DNA of 64,000 nt from Planctomicrobium piriforme (GTDB lineage: Bacteria > Planctomycetota > Planctomycetia > Planctomycetales > Planctomycetaceae). The notes beneath the pieces were generated by a model that was not told the origin of the DNA, made no database searches, and worked only from the letters and a program-made list of their open reading frames with translations. Within the stretch, counting starts at the first letter, position 1. Each line of letters opens with the position of its first letter. Shown piece by piece: positions 1 through 7,363 of this stretch. The stretch is from the NCBI GenBank assembly GCA_945860955.1, contig CAMATH010000032.1, forward strand, positions 1 to 64,000. Direction: 5' to 3'. The position numbers were made by a program, and so were the translations under genes.

Positions 1-141
1 TTCGAACCGGAACTGGGGCGCGTTGTGCGGTGGACTTCCGAGGCCACCCGCTTGCGAGCCGAAGCCGTTGAACTCGATGCCGAAGCGACAGCGACCGAGA
101 AGCAAGAGCGCGACGCGGCGGCGGCGCTGCTGGTTCCGTAG
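1..141 (+). CDS. C-terminal end of an unidentified protein (partial)
   Basis: The first frame is open from base 1 and ends at a TAG stop at 139-141, giving the last 46 residues of a protein that begins upstream of the window. The fragment is rich in Ala, Glu and Arg (for example RLRAEAVELDAEA and EKQERDAAAAL) and looks like an amphipathic helix or coiled coil. No family can be named from so short a tail. It lies in the stretch interpreted here as a mobile island, so it may belong to an accessory gene. Confidence 0.5.
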   Translation, partial: FEPELGRVVRWTSEATRLRAEAVELDAEATATEKQERDAAAALLVP

Positions 142-212
142 TCTCCCTCCCGCCCCCTGCCGGTGTGGTTTGTCCCTTTCCTTCACCGGTGGGCGAGCGG
201 GTCGCGAATTTC

Positions 213-326
213 GTTGTGGCAAATTTGCCACCACAAACCGACCTGCCCCCGCTGGCGATTCTGTTCCGCTGAATTCAACGGAACAAAACGACTGGTCAAT
301 TCTGTACGGGAAAACTTACCCGCACA
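213..326. promoter_or_regulatory. Three consecutive dyad-symmetric sites upstream of HTH gene
   Basis: The 330-base gap 142-471 holds no convincing gene but has three dyads in a row. The 16-base perfect palindrome GTGGCAAATTTGCCAC is at 216-231. A 24-base inverted repeat with arms TGTTCCG and CGGAACA and a TGAATTCA core is at 262-285, with one mismatched pair. A weaker 24-base dyad with TGTACGGG/CCCGCACA arms is at 303-326. Their centres lie about 50 and 41 bases apart. Such an array just upstream of a small HTH gene suggests operators, but this is inference from symmetry only. Confidence 0.35.
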
Positions 327-471
327 AAACCCGACCCGCCTTACGTTTTCGTGGCATTTCGCCCCGTCAGTCGGAAAAACGACGCACCAGGATGCCCGTA
401 GACGCGACGAACAGCCATTCCGAGACACAATCCCCGTCTGAATTTCCAGCCCCTCACAATCGATTCTGGGC

Positions 472-747
472 ATGACGCCACGGAAGAGAAAAGAACTCGA
501 CCCTGATTCCCGGGACGTTGGAATCCGGTTTGCGATTCACCTGCGGAAACTGATCGATGCCCGTGGAATGACCCCCGCAGACTTACATGCAAAGCTGGTG
601 GAGGGGGGAACCGAGGTCAGTATGGAACTGGTCAAAAAATGGTTGCGGGGCGATGGATTTCCGCGACCGAACGACCTGGAATCTCTGGGGAACGCTCTCG
701 ACATGAGAGACTACCGGTTTGTGCTTCCTGCGCCGGTCACCAAGTGA
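472..747 (+). CDS. Small helix-turn-helix (Xre-like) DNA-binding protein
   Basis: This 91-residue basic protein resembles a Cro/CI-type helix-turn-helix. After a charged N-terminus, residues about 18-80 read as a five-helix domain: FAIHLRKLIDARGMTPADLHAKL, then VSMELVKKWLRGDGFPRPNDLESLGNAL, where the segment MELVKKWLRG sits as the recognition helix and DLESLGNAL as helix 4. The length suits a stand-alone prophage or island regulator. It follows the dyad array at 213-326 and precedes other small genes of the putative island. No strong ribosome-binding site is seen, but the ATG is the only good start. The target and role are unknown. Confidence 0.6.
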   Translation: MTPRKRKELDPDSRDVGIRFAIHLRKLIDARGMTPADLHAKLVEGGTEVSMELVKKWLRGDGFPRPNDLESLGNALDMRDYRFVLPAPVTK

Positions 748-926
748 GTTGACTTTCCAAGCACGGAAACGTCCCTTTGTTTCGTCGTCGCGCTGGTCGG
801 TCGAGACTGAGCGACTCTCAACGAATCTGACCCCCGTTTTCTGACGTTGGCGTATTCTGCGCCCGGCGACTCGACCCGTCGTGTTGGAAAGCGGGGGTTT
901 TCGTTTCTCTGATGGGAGGTCGAGTT

Positions 927-1226
927 ATGACGAAGTGTATCGCGGCAATCGGAGTGGACAGCGACAACCGTCTTGAGCGGCGGGCGACGCTGGCGAGTGT
1001 GGTGACAGAAATCGAGGATGCGACGGGTGGCGTTCTGTTGATCGCGTTGCCGACTGTGGCACAGCTTGCGGCTGATCCCCGGGCGGTGATTCACGCGGCG
1101 GTGAACGATGACATTGGCACGCCGACAATCGATGACGATTTGCGGACATTCACATCCCAGGAACTGCGGGCGCTGGCGTCGCGGTTGCTGGAAGCGGCCG
1201 ACACGATCGACGGGATTCCTGCCTGA
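927..1226 (+). CDS. Hypothetical small protein
   Basis: A 99-residue protein of unknown function. The start at 927 is chosen because GGAGGT at 914-919 lies seven bases upstream; an in-frame ATG at 912 overlaps that site and is less likely. The N-terminal half looks like a beta-alpha-beta unit (CIAAIGVDSDN, then GGVLLIALPTVAQL) and the C-terminal half is predicted helical and acidic (FTSQELRALASRLLEAADTI). No catalytic motif or membrane segment is visible. It sits between two small DNA-binding-type genes in the putative island and may be part of the same module. Confidence 0.5.
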   Translation: MTKCIAAIGVDSDNRLERRATLASVVTEIEDATGGVLLIALPTVAQLAADPRAVIHAAVNDDIGTPTIDDDLRTFTSQELRALASRLLEAADTIDGIPA

Positions 1227-1301
1227 GTCACTGTCTCGTTCATTCCCCGGCGTTCGGCGTCGGGTTCAATTCATCCTGATTCAATTCTGAGAGGTTCAAC
1301 C

Positions 1302-1585
1302 ATGTCAGACAAATCGAACAAGGCGACCCCGCGACTCCCTGCCCAACGTGCGGAGCGCACAAGCCCCAGTCAATCGAAGGTGGCGCACCGTTGTATCTGG
1401 TGGAGACGGCGCGTGAGATTCTTGGCGTCAGTGAAACCCAGTGGAACAAATGGGTGTCGATGGAATTGAAAACGATTCCCGTTCCTGCATTGGGCAAGAC
1501 TTGGGTTCTTGGGAGCAACGTTTGCAGTTTCATGGAGAAGTTTGTCAAACGGCCTCTACCGGCTGGACAGTCGGAAGCCGCCTGA
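1302..1585 (+). pseudogene. Excisionase-like HTH protein, apparently frameshifted
   Basis: An ATG at 1302 with GAGAGG upstream opens a frame beginning MSDKSNKATP, but it turns into unlikely protein after about ten codons and stops at 1467-1469. The minus-one frame is open from 1280 to 1585 and carries the plausible remainder: CPTCGAHKPQSIEGG, then LYLVETAREILGVSETQWNKW and a short wing. That resembles the MerR/excisionase HTH family (the pattern of AAxxLGVSxxTVxxW). One extra C in the CCCC run at 1327-1330 would join both parts into a ~95-residue protein. Alternatively translation starts at TTG 1391, giving 64 residues. A sequencing error is as likely as a true mutation. Confidence 0.5.
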
Positions 1586-1604
1586 TCGGTCTGCGGTGGC
1601 GTCG

Positions 1605-1643
1605 CACCCGGGTGTATGGTGCAGCACATGCCCGGGTGTTTTC
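1605..1643 (+). terminator. Probable intrinsic terminator
   Basis: Arms CACCCGGG (1605-1612) and CCCGGGTG (1631-1638) form an 8-bp perfect stem with an 18-base loop, followed by TTTTCG. It lies 20 bases after the excisionase-like frame and would end plus-strand transcription of the small gene cluster. The long loop and short T-run lower confidence. Confidence 0.5.
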
Positions 1644-1755
1644 GCTTGTCTAATGACTCGCCTTATGACATTCCGACAATATTCCTAGGCGTTGCCACCT
1701 GACAGCGGTAGTGTAATGTGTAGCCTGACCAGGCTTTGCTGGCAATCACCATTTA

Positions 1756-2853
1756 TCAATCATCACTATCATCAATCTTCAACGCAAAACGATGTATCAT
1801 CTTATTGGTTCCTGCCGTCGTCAGCTTCCATGCGTCTATGACTTCGGGGACGCCATTAATTGTTCTTGGGTGTGTAATCTGAGTGCACTCAATCAGCCCG
1901 AGCGCAATAAACTGTATCCGAACATCTTGGGTCGTTTCCTCTGTTGGGCAGATGACATACGGACCGATGTCGTCGGCAGGGTCTTTGTAATCTCCGCTAT
2001 TCCTATGACTCTCGAACAATAATTTTGCAATATCGTACGCAATCAGCGATTCCGCACGTGGAAAAACGAGATCCTTTGCGATATTAAAGAACAGGTCATC
2101 GAGAGTAACGGTAGCCGCGACGATCCTGTCAGTGGGATCAGGGTCGATTTTGTCCAAGTCGATCGACGTCATCGCAGGGGCAGAAATTGAAAAGGTGAGT
2201 TCTACATATTCTTCTCCGTGAACATACTGCTCAGTCGGCTCTTTAGGGGAAGCATCGAGTTGTCTTTTCAATTCATCGCGTTCCGCTTCTAGGCGATCGT
2301 ACCGTTCCTGGAGAACAACCAAACGCTGCATCAACGCTTTGTTATCTATTCCGTCTGCGCGTACCCATCCGATCGCTGAAATATTGGGAATCTCCGTCGC
2401 CAAACTCGTGATTACCTTCACCTTGAGTTCTGCGGCGTTAGACCAATAATTGCAATGATGGTGTCGCTCGACCTTCTCGCGAAAGATGCTAAGCCGATCC
2501 CTGGCGGTCTTGTCTTTTTCAGATCGTCCAATTGGGATTGAATCTGGCGACTTATGCAAAAACGCGAATACCGGCTTGTTTTGAGCGATCGCGAAATCGT
2601 ATTCTCGCTCTGTGTAACTTACTCCGTCCTCAGCGGTTGACCCATATCGTCCGCCGATGATTAAAAGGTAGAAATCCGAGTCAATAATGACTCGTTCGAT
2701 GATATTCCAAGCGGCAAGGTGCGACGCGGGAAACATTTCCATTCCTGCCGGAAAATGCTTCATCGCCAAGATTGCGTCATGAACCTCGACTCGCTCGTCT
2801 TTCAAGTCGCTGTACGTTGAACTGATGAATACTTGATATCTGACTTCGGACAT
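1756..2853 (-). CDS. DUF4062 (TIR-like) domain protein
   Basis: This 365-residue protein starts with a DUF4062 domain at about residues 4-90: YQVFISSTYSDLKDERVEV, an ER-x-IIDSDFYLLIIGGRYGS strand, and SYTEREYDFA. As I recall, DUF4062 is a TIR/SEFIR-like fold that occurs N-terminally in signalling and defence proteins. A short coiled coil follows at about 185-210 (LQERYDRLEAERDELKRQL). The C-terminal ~150 residues look alpha/beta with a winged-helix-like end (WKLTTAGTNKM). The ATG at 2853 is preferred because the upstream in-frame extension to 3207 does not look like protein. The gene looks less GC-rich than its neighbours, which fits horizontal transfer. Function, and whether it is enzymatic, are unknown. 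Confidence 0.75.
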   Translation of the reverse strand: MSEVRYQVFISSTYSDLKDERVEVHDAILAMKHFPAGMEMFPASHLAAWNIIERVIIDSDFYLLIIGGRYGSTAEDGVSYTEREYDFAIAQNKPVFAFLHKSPDSIPIGRSEKDKTARDRLSIFREKVERHHHCNYWSNAAELKVKVITSLATEIPNISAIGWVRADGIDNKALMQRLVVLQERYDRLEAERDELKRQLDASPKEPTEQYVHGEEYVELTFSISAPAMTSIDLDKIDPDPTDRIVAATVTLDDLFFNIAKDLVFPRAESLIAYDIAKLLFESHRNSGDYKDPADDIGPYVICPTEETTQDVRIQFIALGLIECTQITHPRTINGVPEVIDAWKLTTAGTNKMIHRFALKIDDSDD

Positions 2854-3222
2854 CCTCTTGAGTCTCTTCGTTGGGTTCGGCGGCGACACTTCGGAACGAA
2901 TGGAGCTAATGGTATCATTTGGTCGAAATGGTTTCCAGTTTCGACCAATCTTTTCCCTCCAGCCCCGATCGTGATCACGACAACGGGAATTGTTGCATCC
3001 CACGAGCGTGCGGTTACTACCGCGAGCAGTGAATTCGCTAACGGCGTCGTAGACGCATCCCCTGAGCGGGCCACGCCGCCAAGATGGTCGTTGGCAACGG
3101 TAGATTGACTGACGATCCCCCCGATAGAATTCGCGGTTGCTGGTTGCGTTCCAAGTCAGCTCGGGAAGTGGCGGGAGATCGAGACAATTGCAAATCACTG
3201 GTTCCATTCGTCACAAGAGCGG
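2854..3222. other. Divergent intergenic region
   Basis: This 369-base stretch separates the minus-strand DUF4062 gene from the plus-strand HIRAN gene. It must hold both promoters. No convincing gene, tRNA or repeat was seen in it. Confidence 0.4.
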
Positions 3223-3744
3223 GTGCAACTGGCTGGCATGACTCACGATAACCCCGATGGCAGTTCACGACAGTCAATCTTGCGCCGGTTGATGCGGCAT
3301 CCCGAGGTCGAATTGGAACTGGTCCGCGACCCCCACAACCCGGTCGACCCGGACGCGATCGCGGTCTTTTGCCCATTCGGTCAGATCGGCTACCTTCCCG
3401 CAGACTGGGCGGCGGTCTGGTCGCCTGAGATCGACAGCGGCAGAATGCGGTACACCTGCGGTTATCGGTCGGTCGGATCATTCACTGCGGACGATGGCAG
3501 GGAGATAGTGACGGCACAAATCGACGTCGATCAATGGGAGTTGGATCCGAAGCCGCGCCGGTCGCAAACACAACCCCCGGAACATCGCCAGATACTCGCT
3601 ACCGCACCGACCGGACAATTCCGCGCGAGGCAGACCAGAAGCCGCCAGAGTAGCGGGAACAAGGTTATCCCGTTTGGAATTACGATTGTGTTGTTCGTGG
3701 CGGCGCTGCTCTTCAAAGACGCGATTCTCAAACTGTTCCGGTGA
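3223..3744 (+). CDS. HIRAN-domain protein with C-terminal membrane anchor
   Basis: Residues about 3-95 match the HIRAN domain: LAGMTHDNPDGSSRQSIL, then ELVRDPHNPVDPDAIAV and QIGYLPADWA, the usual spaced motifs. HIRAN domains bind DNA ends or modified and stalled-replication DNA and are found in SNF2 helicases and stand-alone bacterial proteins. A basic, proline-rich linker follows. The last ~25 residues are a hydrophobic helix (FGITIVLFVAALLF) ending in KLFR, so the protein is probably tail-anchored in the membrane, which is unusual for a DNA-binding domain. Total length is 173 residues from a GTG start; no in-frame ATG lies before the domain. It is divergent from the DUF4062 gene. Confidence 0.7.
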   Translation: MQLAGMTHDNPDGSSRQSILRRLMRHPEVELELVRDPHNPVDPDAIAVFCPFGQIGYLPADWAAVWSPEIDSGRMRYTCGYRSVGSFTADDGREIVTAQIDVDQWELDPKPRRSQTQPPEHRQILATAPTGQFRARQTRSRQSSGNKVIPFGITIVLFVAALLFKDAILKLFR

Positions 3745-3988
3745 AGCAGTCGCAAGCCGCAGATTGACGCCGACAGCCGACAGACCTGGACTCTGTACTG
3801 GCCACCTGGACGCCCACAATCTGGTGCGGTGGAATCCCCAAGAGACTCCCCGAGGATCGACTGGCGAACTGCCGGAAGTGTTCCGCGCTTCTTCGTTGCG
3901 TTCCGAGGATCGGACATCTAGTCTCTACGGAATGTCGCCGCGTTGACGGCGAACGACTTCTCACCTTTTGAATTGTGGAGTTTGCGGC

Positions 3989-4939
3989 ATGGCTGGAATT
4001 CATTCGTTGAGAGTCGCTGAAACACCGGTTGCGGTTATCGACTTTGAGACAACAGGACTTACCCCGGGATTTGACCGAGTCGTTGAAGTGTCGGTTGTTC
4101 GGATCGATCCCGGACAAAAACCACGGATTGTATTCGACACGCTCGTAAATCCGTCTCGTCGTATGGGGGCAACCGATATTCACGGAATCACGGATGCGGA
4201 CGTCGCCAACGCCCCCCGTTTTGAGGAGATCGCGGGCGAACTCCTGGACGCGACGAGAGGGTGCGTGATTTCGTCGTTCAATGTCTACTTCGACATCAAG
4301 TTTCTGAATTTCGAACTCGCTAATTCGGGCGTGAATCACTACCCACCGCACTTTTGCCTGATGTACCTGCGAACAATGCTGGGACTTGGACCGAGGTGCA
4401 GTCTCGAAAAGGCATGTCAAGCACGCGGAATCGACTTTTCCGCGTCACACGTCGCTGCAAACGACGCAATGGCGGCGGGGCAACTGTTCGTCGACTACCT
4501 TCCTGAGATCGCGAACCGTGGAGTTCGGACTTACGCCGATCTTGCGAATCTGAAGAGTTACAAATTCGTCGACAGCTTCTCATGTCTTCCGTTTCCCGGT
4601 CCGTCCGAGTTTGGACTGGAACGGTTCCGAAAATTCGTCTCTCGTCTCACATCATCGCCACCCGTCGACCCGATACGACATTCGATTTCCGCATACTGGG
4701 ACATCCTCAAAAGTGTACTGTCCGATTTGGAAATCACCGATGATGAACAAGCGGTTGCACTCGCTGAGCAGAAACGCGGCGGTCTGAATTCCGAACAGAT
4801 CCGCCTGCTCCACGTTCGAGCGTTTGCGAGTGTCATGTCGCAATTCTCAATCGACCAGAGGATTGACGACCGAGAAGCACGTAAGCTGCGGAAGCTGTAT
4901 CAGTGCCTGTCGAAATTGGGATGGGCCCCCGGCGAATAG
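3989..4939 (+). CDS. DEDDh 3'-5' exonuclease with TerB-like C-terminal domain
   Basis: This 316-residue protein has an N-terminal DnaQ/epsilon-type exonuclease domain (about 10-180). Exo I is VIDFETTG with D18 and E20; Exo II lies in SSFNVYFDIKFL; Exo III is HVAANDAMAAG with the H...D pair of the DEDDh class. The HGITDADV segment is also typical. The last ~90 residues (LEITDDEQAVALAEQ, LNSEQIRLLHVRAFASV, IDDREARKLRKLYQCLSKLG) read as a TerB-like all-helical domain. The ATG at 3989 is preferred over an in-frame TTG at 3968 because GGAG at 3977-3980 is well placed. It is the last gene before the tRNA-His fragment. It may process nucleic acid in repair or in a defence context. Confidence 0.8.
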   Translation: MAGIHSLRVAETPVAVIDFETTGLTPGFDRVVEVSVVRIDPGQKPRIVFDTLVNPSRRMGATDIHGITDADVANAPRFEEIAGELLDATRGCVISSFNVYFDIKFLNFELANSGVNHYPPHFCLMYLRTMLGLGPRCSLEKACQARGIDFSASHVAANDAMAAGQLFVDYLPEIANRGVRTYADLANLKSYKFVDSFSCLPFPGPSEFGLERFRKFVSRLTSSPPVDPIRHSISAYWDILKSVLSDLEITDDEQAVALAEQKRGGLNSEQIRLLHVRAFASVMSQFSIDQRIDDREARKLRKLYQCLSKLGWAPGE

Positions 4940-5103
4940 TTGCGTCGCCTTTTGTCGGGATCGACGTGCAGAACGCGCGGACAGAACTACCCCGAATTCT
5001 CCGGAAGCAATGCGAACTATTGCAGGGTAGTGGAAAGGGTAGTAGAATCCAGATGGAGAAATCCACTGGAAAATACGGTGTTTTCCAGCGATTGGGATCC
5101 TGT

Positions 5104-5145
5104 TTGTGGATCTGGGGGTCGCGGGTTCAAGTCCCGTCATCCACC
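5104..5145 (+). mobile_element. 3' half of tRNA-His: probable attachment-site remnant
   Basis: The bases from the anticodon loop to the discriminator of a tRNA are present without the 5' half. The loop TTGTGGA (5104-5110) has anticodon GTG (5106-5108). The variable loop is GGGTC, the T-arm is GCGGG-TTCAAGT-CCCGT (5121-5137), the acceptor strand is CATCCAC (5138-5144) and the discriminator is C (5145), a histidine-tRNA signature. The upstream ~35 bases contain no D-arm or matching 5' acceptor at the right distance. Tyrosine-recombinase elements often recombine in tRNA anticodon or T-loops and leave such copies, so this probably marks one boundary of an island. Confidence 0.65.
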
Positions 5146-5295
5146 CTTCGAAGTCGGCGCGTAACGTACACTCGCAGGCCCAACGGGGTGATTTCCGGGT
5201 GTTGTGGCAGGCATCTCCGCACTGGCGATTTGATCCCGGGGCAAATACGAGCTCGGGGCCACGAACGAGGCTGACTCCAGCCGACTTGTTGCGGG

Positions 5296-6186
5296 CTAAA
5301 CCACCCGGTTCTTCGCCACATTGATCAACGCCCGGGCCTGTTTGCCTGCCGCCACGACCATGTGGCCCATCTTGGGATGCTCTGGTTCGATATCGGGAGG
5401 GAGCCCCTCCGCGATCAGGGTTTCGGTCGCCGTCGGTCCGATGCTGACAACGACACAGCGCCGTGCGGCGGCGAGCCACGCTTCCCGTCCACCTTCCTCG
5501 CCCGCGATCTGGAGGACGTTCCGCAGTTGCTGGGCGCTGGTGAACATCAGGAGGTCAAAGTCACCGGCGATGGTGGATCGGACCGCATTTCGCAGCGGAG
5601 ATGTGTCGAGGGGCAATTCCCACCGATAGACCGGCACGGGGAGAACGGTTCCGCCGAGCGCGCGGAGTCCCGCATAGAGTTCTTCGTTCGGAATGCCATA
5701 TTCCTGGACGGCAATCTGCTTGCCGGCGAGGGGAATGGCCTGTTCCACCGCTCGCAACAGATCGCGCCAGGTGTTCGGTTCGGGAACCTGGATGTCGATG
5801 TTGACTTTCCACTCGCGCAGCACAACGGCCGGCTTGGGACCGCGGACGACGACCACCCGCTGATTGAGAGCGGAAATGACGTCCGAGAGTGCGTAGCGGG
5901 TCTGCAGGACGTCCGCGAGCGCCCTTGCCCCGACCCCAGTGAGAAAAACCACAATGTCGATGCCGCCGGACAGCAACCGCTCTCCAAACTCCAGCGCGAG
6001 GGGGTTGTCGGTGAGAGGAATCTCGCGCATGGACGGAGCGATCGTCGCGGTCCCGCCCATGCGTTCGATCAACGCCCGTAAATCGGCACCTTTCCGACTT
6101 TCGAAGGCGCAGACACGCAGGCCTGACAAGCCGTTTCCGGTTTCAGCAGGCGTCGGCGATGGGAGGGGGGGCGCTGGCTGGTTCAT
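5296..6186 (-). CDS. hemD: Uroporphyrinogen-III synthase
   Basis: The 296-residue protein matches the HemD fold: two alternating Rossmann-like lobes. Recognisable parts are LRVCAFESRKGADL near the N-terminus, IDIVVFLTGVGARAL, the central LPVPVYRWELP hinge segment, FDLLMFTSAQQLRNVL (the usual FTS motif) and VSIGPTATETLIAEGL near the end. It would cyclise hydroxymethylbilane to uroporphyrinogen III in haem and sirohaem synthesis in the cytoplasm. ATG 6186 is chosen over an upstream TTG because GAGG lies seven bases before it. A run of ten G/C pairs lies 17 bases upstream. No other haem gene is adjacent. Confidence 0.85.
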   Translation of the reverse strand: MNQPAPPLPSPTPAETGNGLSGLRVCAFESRKGADLRALIERMGGTATIAPSMREIPLTDNPLALEFGERLLSGGIDIVVFLTGVGARALADVLQTRYALSDVISALNQRVVVVRGPKPAVVLREWKVNIDIQVPEPNTWRDLLRAVEQAIPLAGKQIAVQEYGIPNEELYAGLRALGGTVLPVPVYRWELPLDTSPLRNAVRSTIAGDFDLLMFTSAQQLRNVLQIAGEEGGREAWLAAARRCVVVSIGPTATETLIAEGLPPDIEPEHPKMGHMVVAAGKQARALINVAKNRVV

Positions 6187-6202
6187 CAAACACCTCAACT
6201 TC

Positions 6203-6212
6203 GGGGGGGGGG
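6203..6212. repeat. Homopolymeric tract of ten G
   Basis: Ten consecutive G on the plus strand (C on the hemD coding strand), just upstream of the hemD ribosome-binding site. Such tracts are prone to slippage in replication and in sequencing. Confidence 0.8.
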
Positions 6213-6354
6213 CAGGAAATGGAAGCGACAGCCCGCTTAGAGGCTAAGTTGGGTGCAACGACCAGCGAGCGCAGCTTGTCGGACGTGTGGGCCTCTACGG
6301 TCACTGTGGTTGAGCGGCTCGGTGAGTGCGCACGACAGACGGACTGAATTTGAC

Positions 6355-6390
6355 AGGATGAAGAGGATGAATGGGATGAATGGGATGGAA
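6355..6390. repeat. Four tandem copies of a 9-base repeat
   Basis: The units AGGATGAAG, AGGATGAAT, GGGATGAAT and GGGATGGAA follow one another without spacing in the 440-base gap between hemD and the lipoprotein gene terminator. The gap otherwise holds no convincing gene. Confidence 0.75.
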
Positions 6391-6544
6391 TTGCTCGCTA
6401 TTCCGGCAGTCTGGGTTGAAGTATGTTGATGGAGGCGCTTTCTGACGGGCGCGGCTCCCCGAAATTGTTTTGATTCCGGCGGTGCGCGTATCAACGGGCA
6501 TTGCTATTGGAGTTCGGGGGATCCCAGCCCCGAAGCGCATCGTT

Positions 6545-6586
6545 GAAAAAAAACGACCCGAGTCCGTCTTGACGGCTCGGGTCGTT
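6545..6586 (-). terminator. Intrinsic terminator of the lipoprotein gene
   Basis: Arms AACGACCCGAG (6552-6562) and CTCGGGTCGTT (6576-6586) pair perfectly, with an inner CCGTC/GACGG stem and a two-base TT loop. The A-tract at 6546-6553 gives a U-run on the minus-strand transcript. It lies 41 bases after the stop of the minus-strand gene at 6628. Confidence 0.9.
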
Positions 6587-6627
6587 GAATTCTCACGCGA
6601 ATCTCGCGCTTCGAACGTCACTGGGCA

Positions 6628-7140
6628 CTAGTCAGCCAAGGGAAGGTCGAGCTTCTTGTTGTTTGGGTCACCCTTCTTGATGGTGAATTTGAACCCACTG
6701 GTGGCCACCTCGTTGTATTTCAACGGGATCAGTGTTTTGGGTTTCTCGGGTTGGGCATTCATTCCTTGATTTTTCGACCGCTCCGCCGCCTCCGCCATCA
6801 TCTTCATCATGTCGGGAGAGCTGGGATCGGTGCTCGTGGGCGCAGCCACGGTGTCCGCCCCTTCCAGTTTGGTCACTGTGACATCGTAGGTTCCTTCAGG
6901 AACTCCCTTGTCGCCACGGACTTTCAATTCAAAGTTCCCGTCCTTATCGGTCGTCCCCATTCCGAACGGCGAGTCCTTATTCGAACCATCGGCGGGAAGA
7001 AAACGAACGGTCGCGTTCGCGATGGGCGCGTTGTTGTAGGTGACTTTCCCCCCCGCTTCGACCAGAACGGGGCCGGATTCGCCACAACCAGTCAACGTCA
7101 AAGAGACCAACAATCCGAGAGCGCAGCAGATCCGACGCAT
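6628..7140 (-). CDS. Lipoprotein with carboxypeptidase-regulatory-like fold
   Basis: This 170-residue protein begins with a lipoprotein signal (MRRICCALGLLVSLTLTGC), with LTGC as lipobox. The rest resembles the short planctomycete family with a transthyretin/carboxypeptidase-regulatory-like beta-sandwich: GKVTYNNAPIANATVRFLPAD, TTDKDGNFELKV and VPEGTYDVTVTKLE. A Met/Gln/Lys-rich linker (MMKMMAEAAERSKNQG) precedes a final segment with LIPLKYNEVATSGFKFTI. AGGAA ten bases before ATG 7140 supports the start. It lies downstream of the DUF1559 gene, which is the usual neighbour of this family, but a strong terminator separates the two. Its role is unknown; probably extracytoplasmic. Confidence 0.8.
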   Translation of the reverse strand: MRRICCALGLLVSLTLTGCGESGPVLVEAGGKVTYNNAPIANATVRFLPADGSNKDSPFGMGTTDKDGNFELKVRGDKGVPEGTYDVTVTKLEGADTVAAPTSTDPSSPDMMKMMAEAAERSKNQGMNAQPEKPKTLIPLKYNEVATSGFKFTIKKGDPNNKKLDLPLAD

Positions 7141-7277
7141 GGTGAAAATTCCTGCAAGCACGAGAACTAAAAGTGAGTACAGCAACCCGCTCCCAAAAGA
7201 ACGGAGTCGTGTCCGACAACGGGTGAGTCCGGCTGAAGATATCTCAGGAACATGGTTCGAACAAGTATCCAAAGCCA

Positions 7278-7314
7278 TAAAAAGAACGAGGAGGTCGCAG
7301 TTACGACCTCCTCG
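7278..7314 (-). terminator. Intrinsic terminator of the DUF1559 gene
   Basis: A perfect 11-bp stem, CGAGGAGGTCG (7287-7297) with CGACCTCCTCG (7304-7314), has a six-base loop. On the minus strand it is followed by a T-rich tract (TTCTTTTTAT). It lies 49 bases after the DUF1559 stop. Confidence 0.95.
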
Positions 7315-7363
7315 TCAAACTCAGCAGAGCGTACGACACAATCCTGCGATGTCAGCCGACCGG

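Noticed and set aside
4847-5479. 210-residue minus-strand open frame with TGLEPATPRSTN
   Set aside because: The peptide is the familiar antisense reading of a tRNA 3' end and covers the tRNA-His fragment; the rest does not look like protein.
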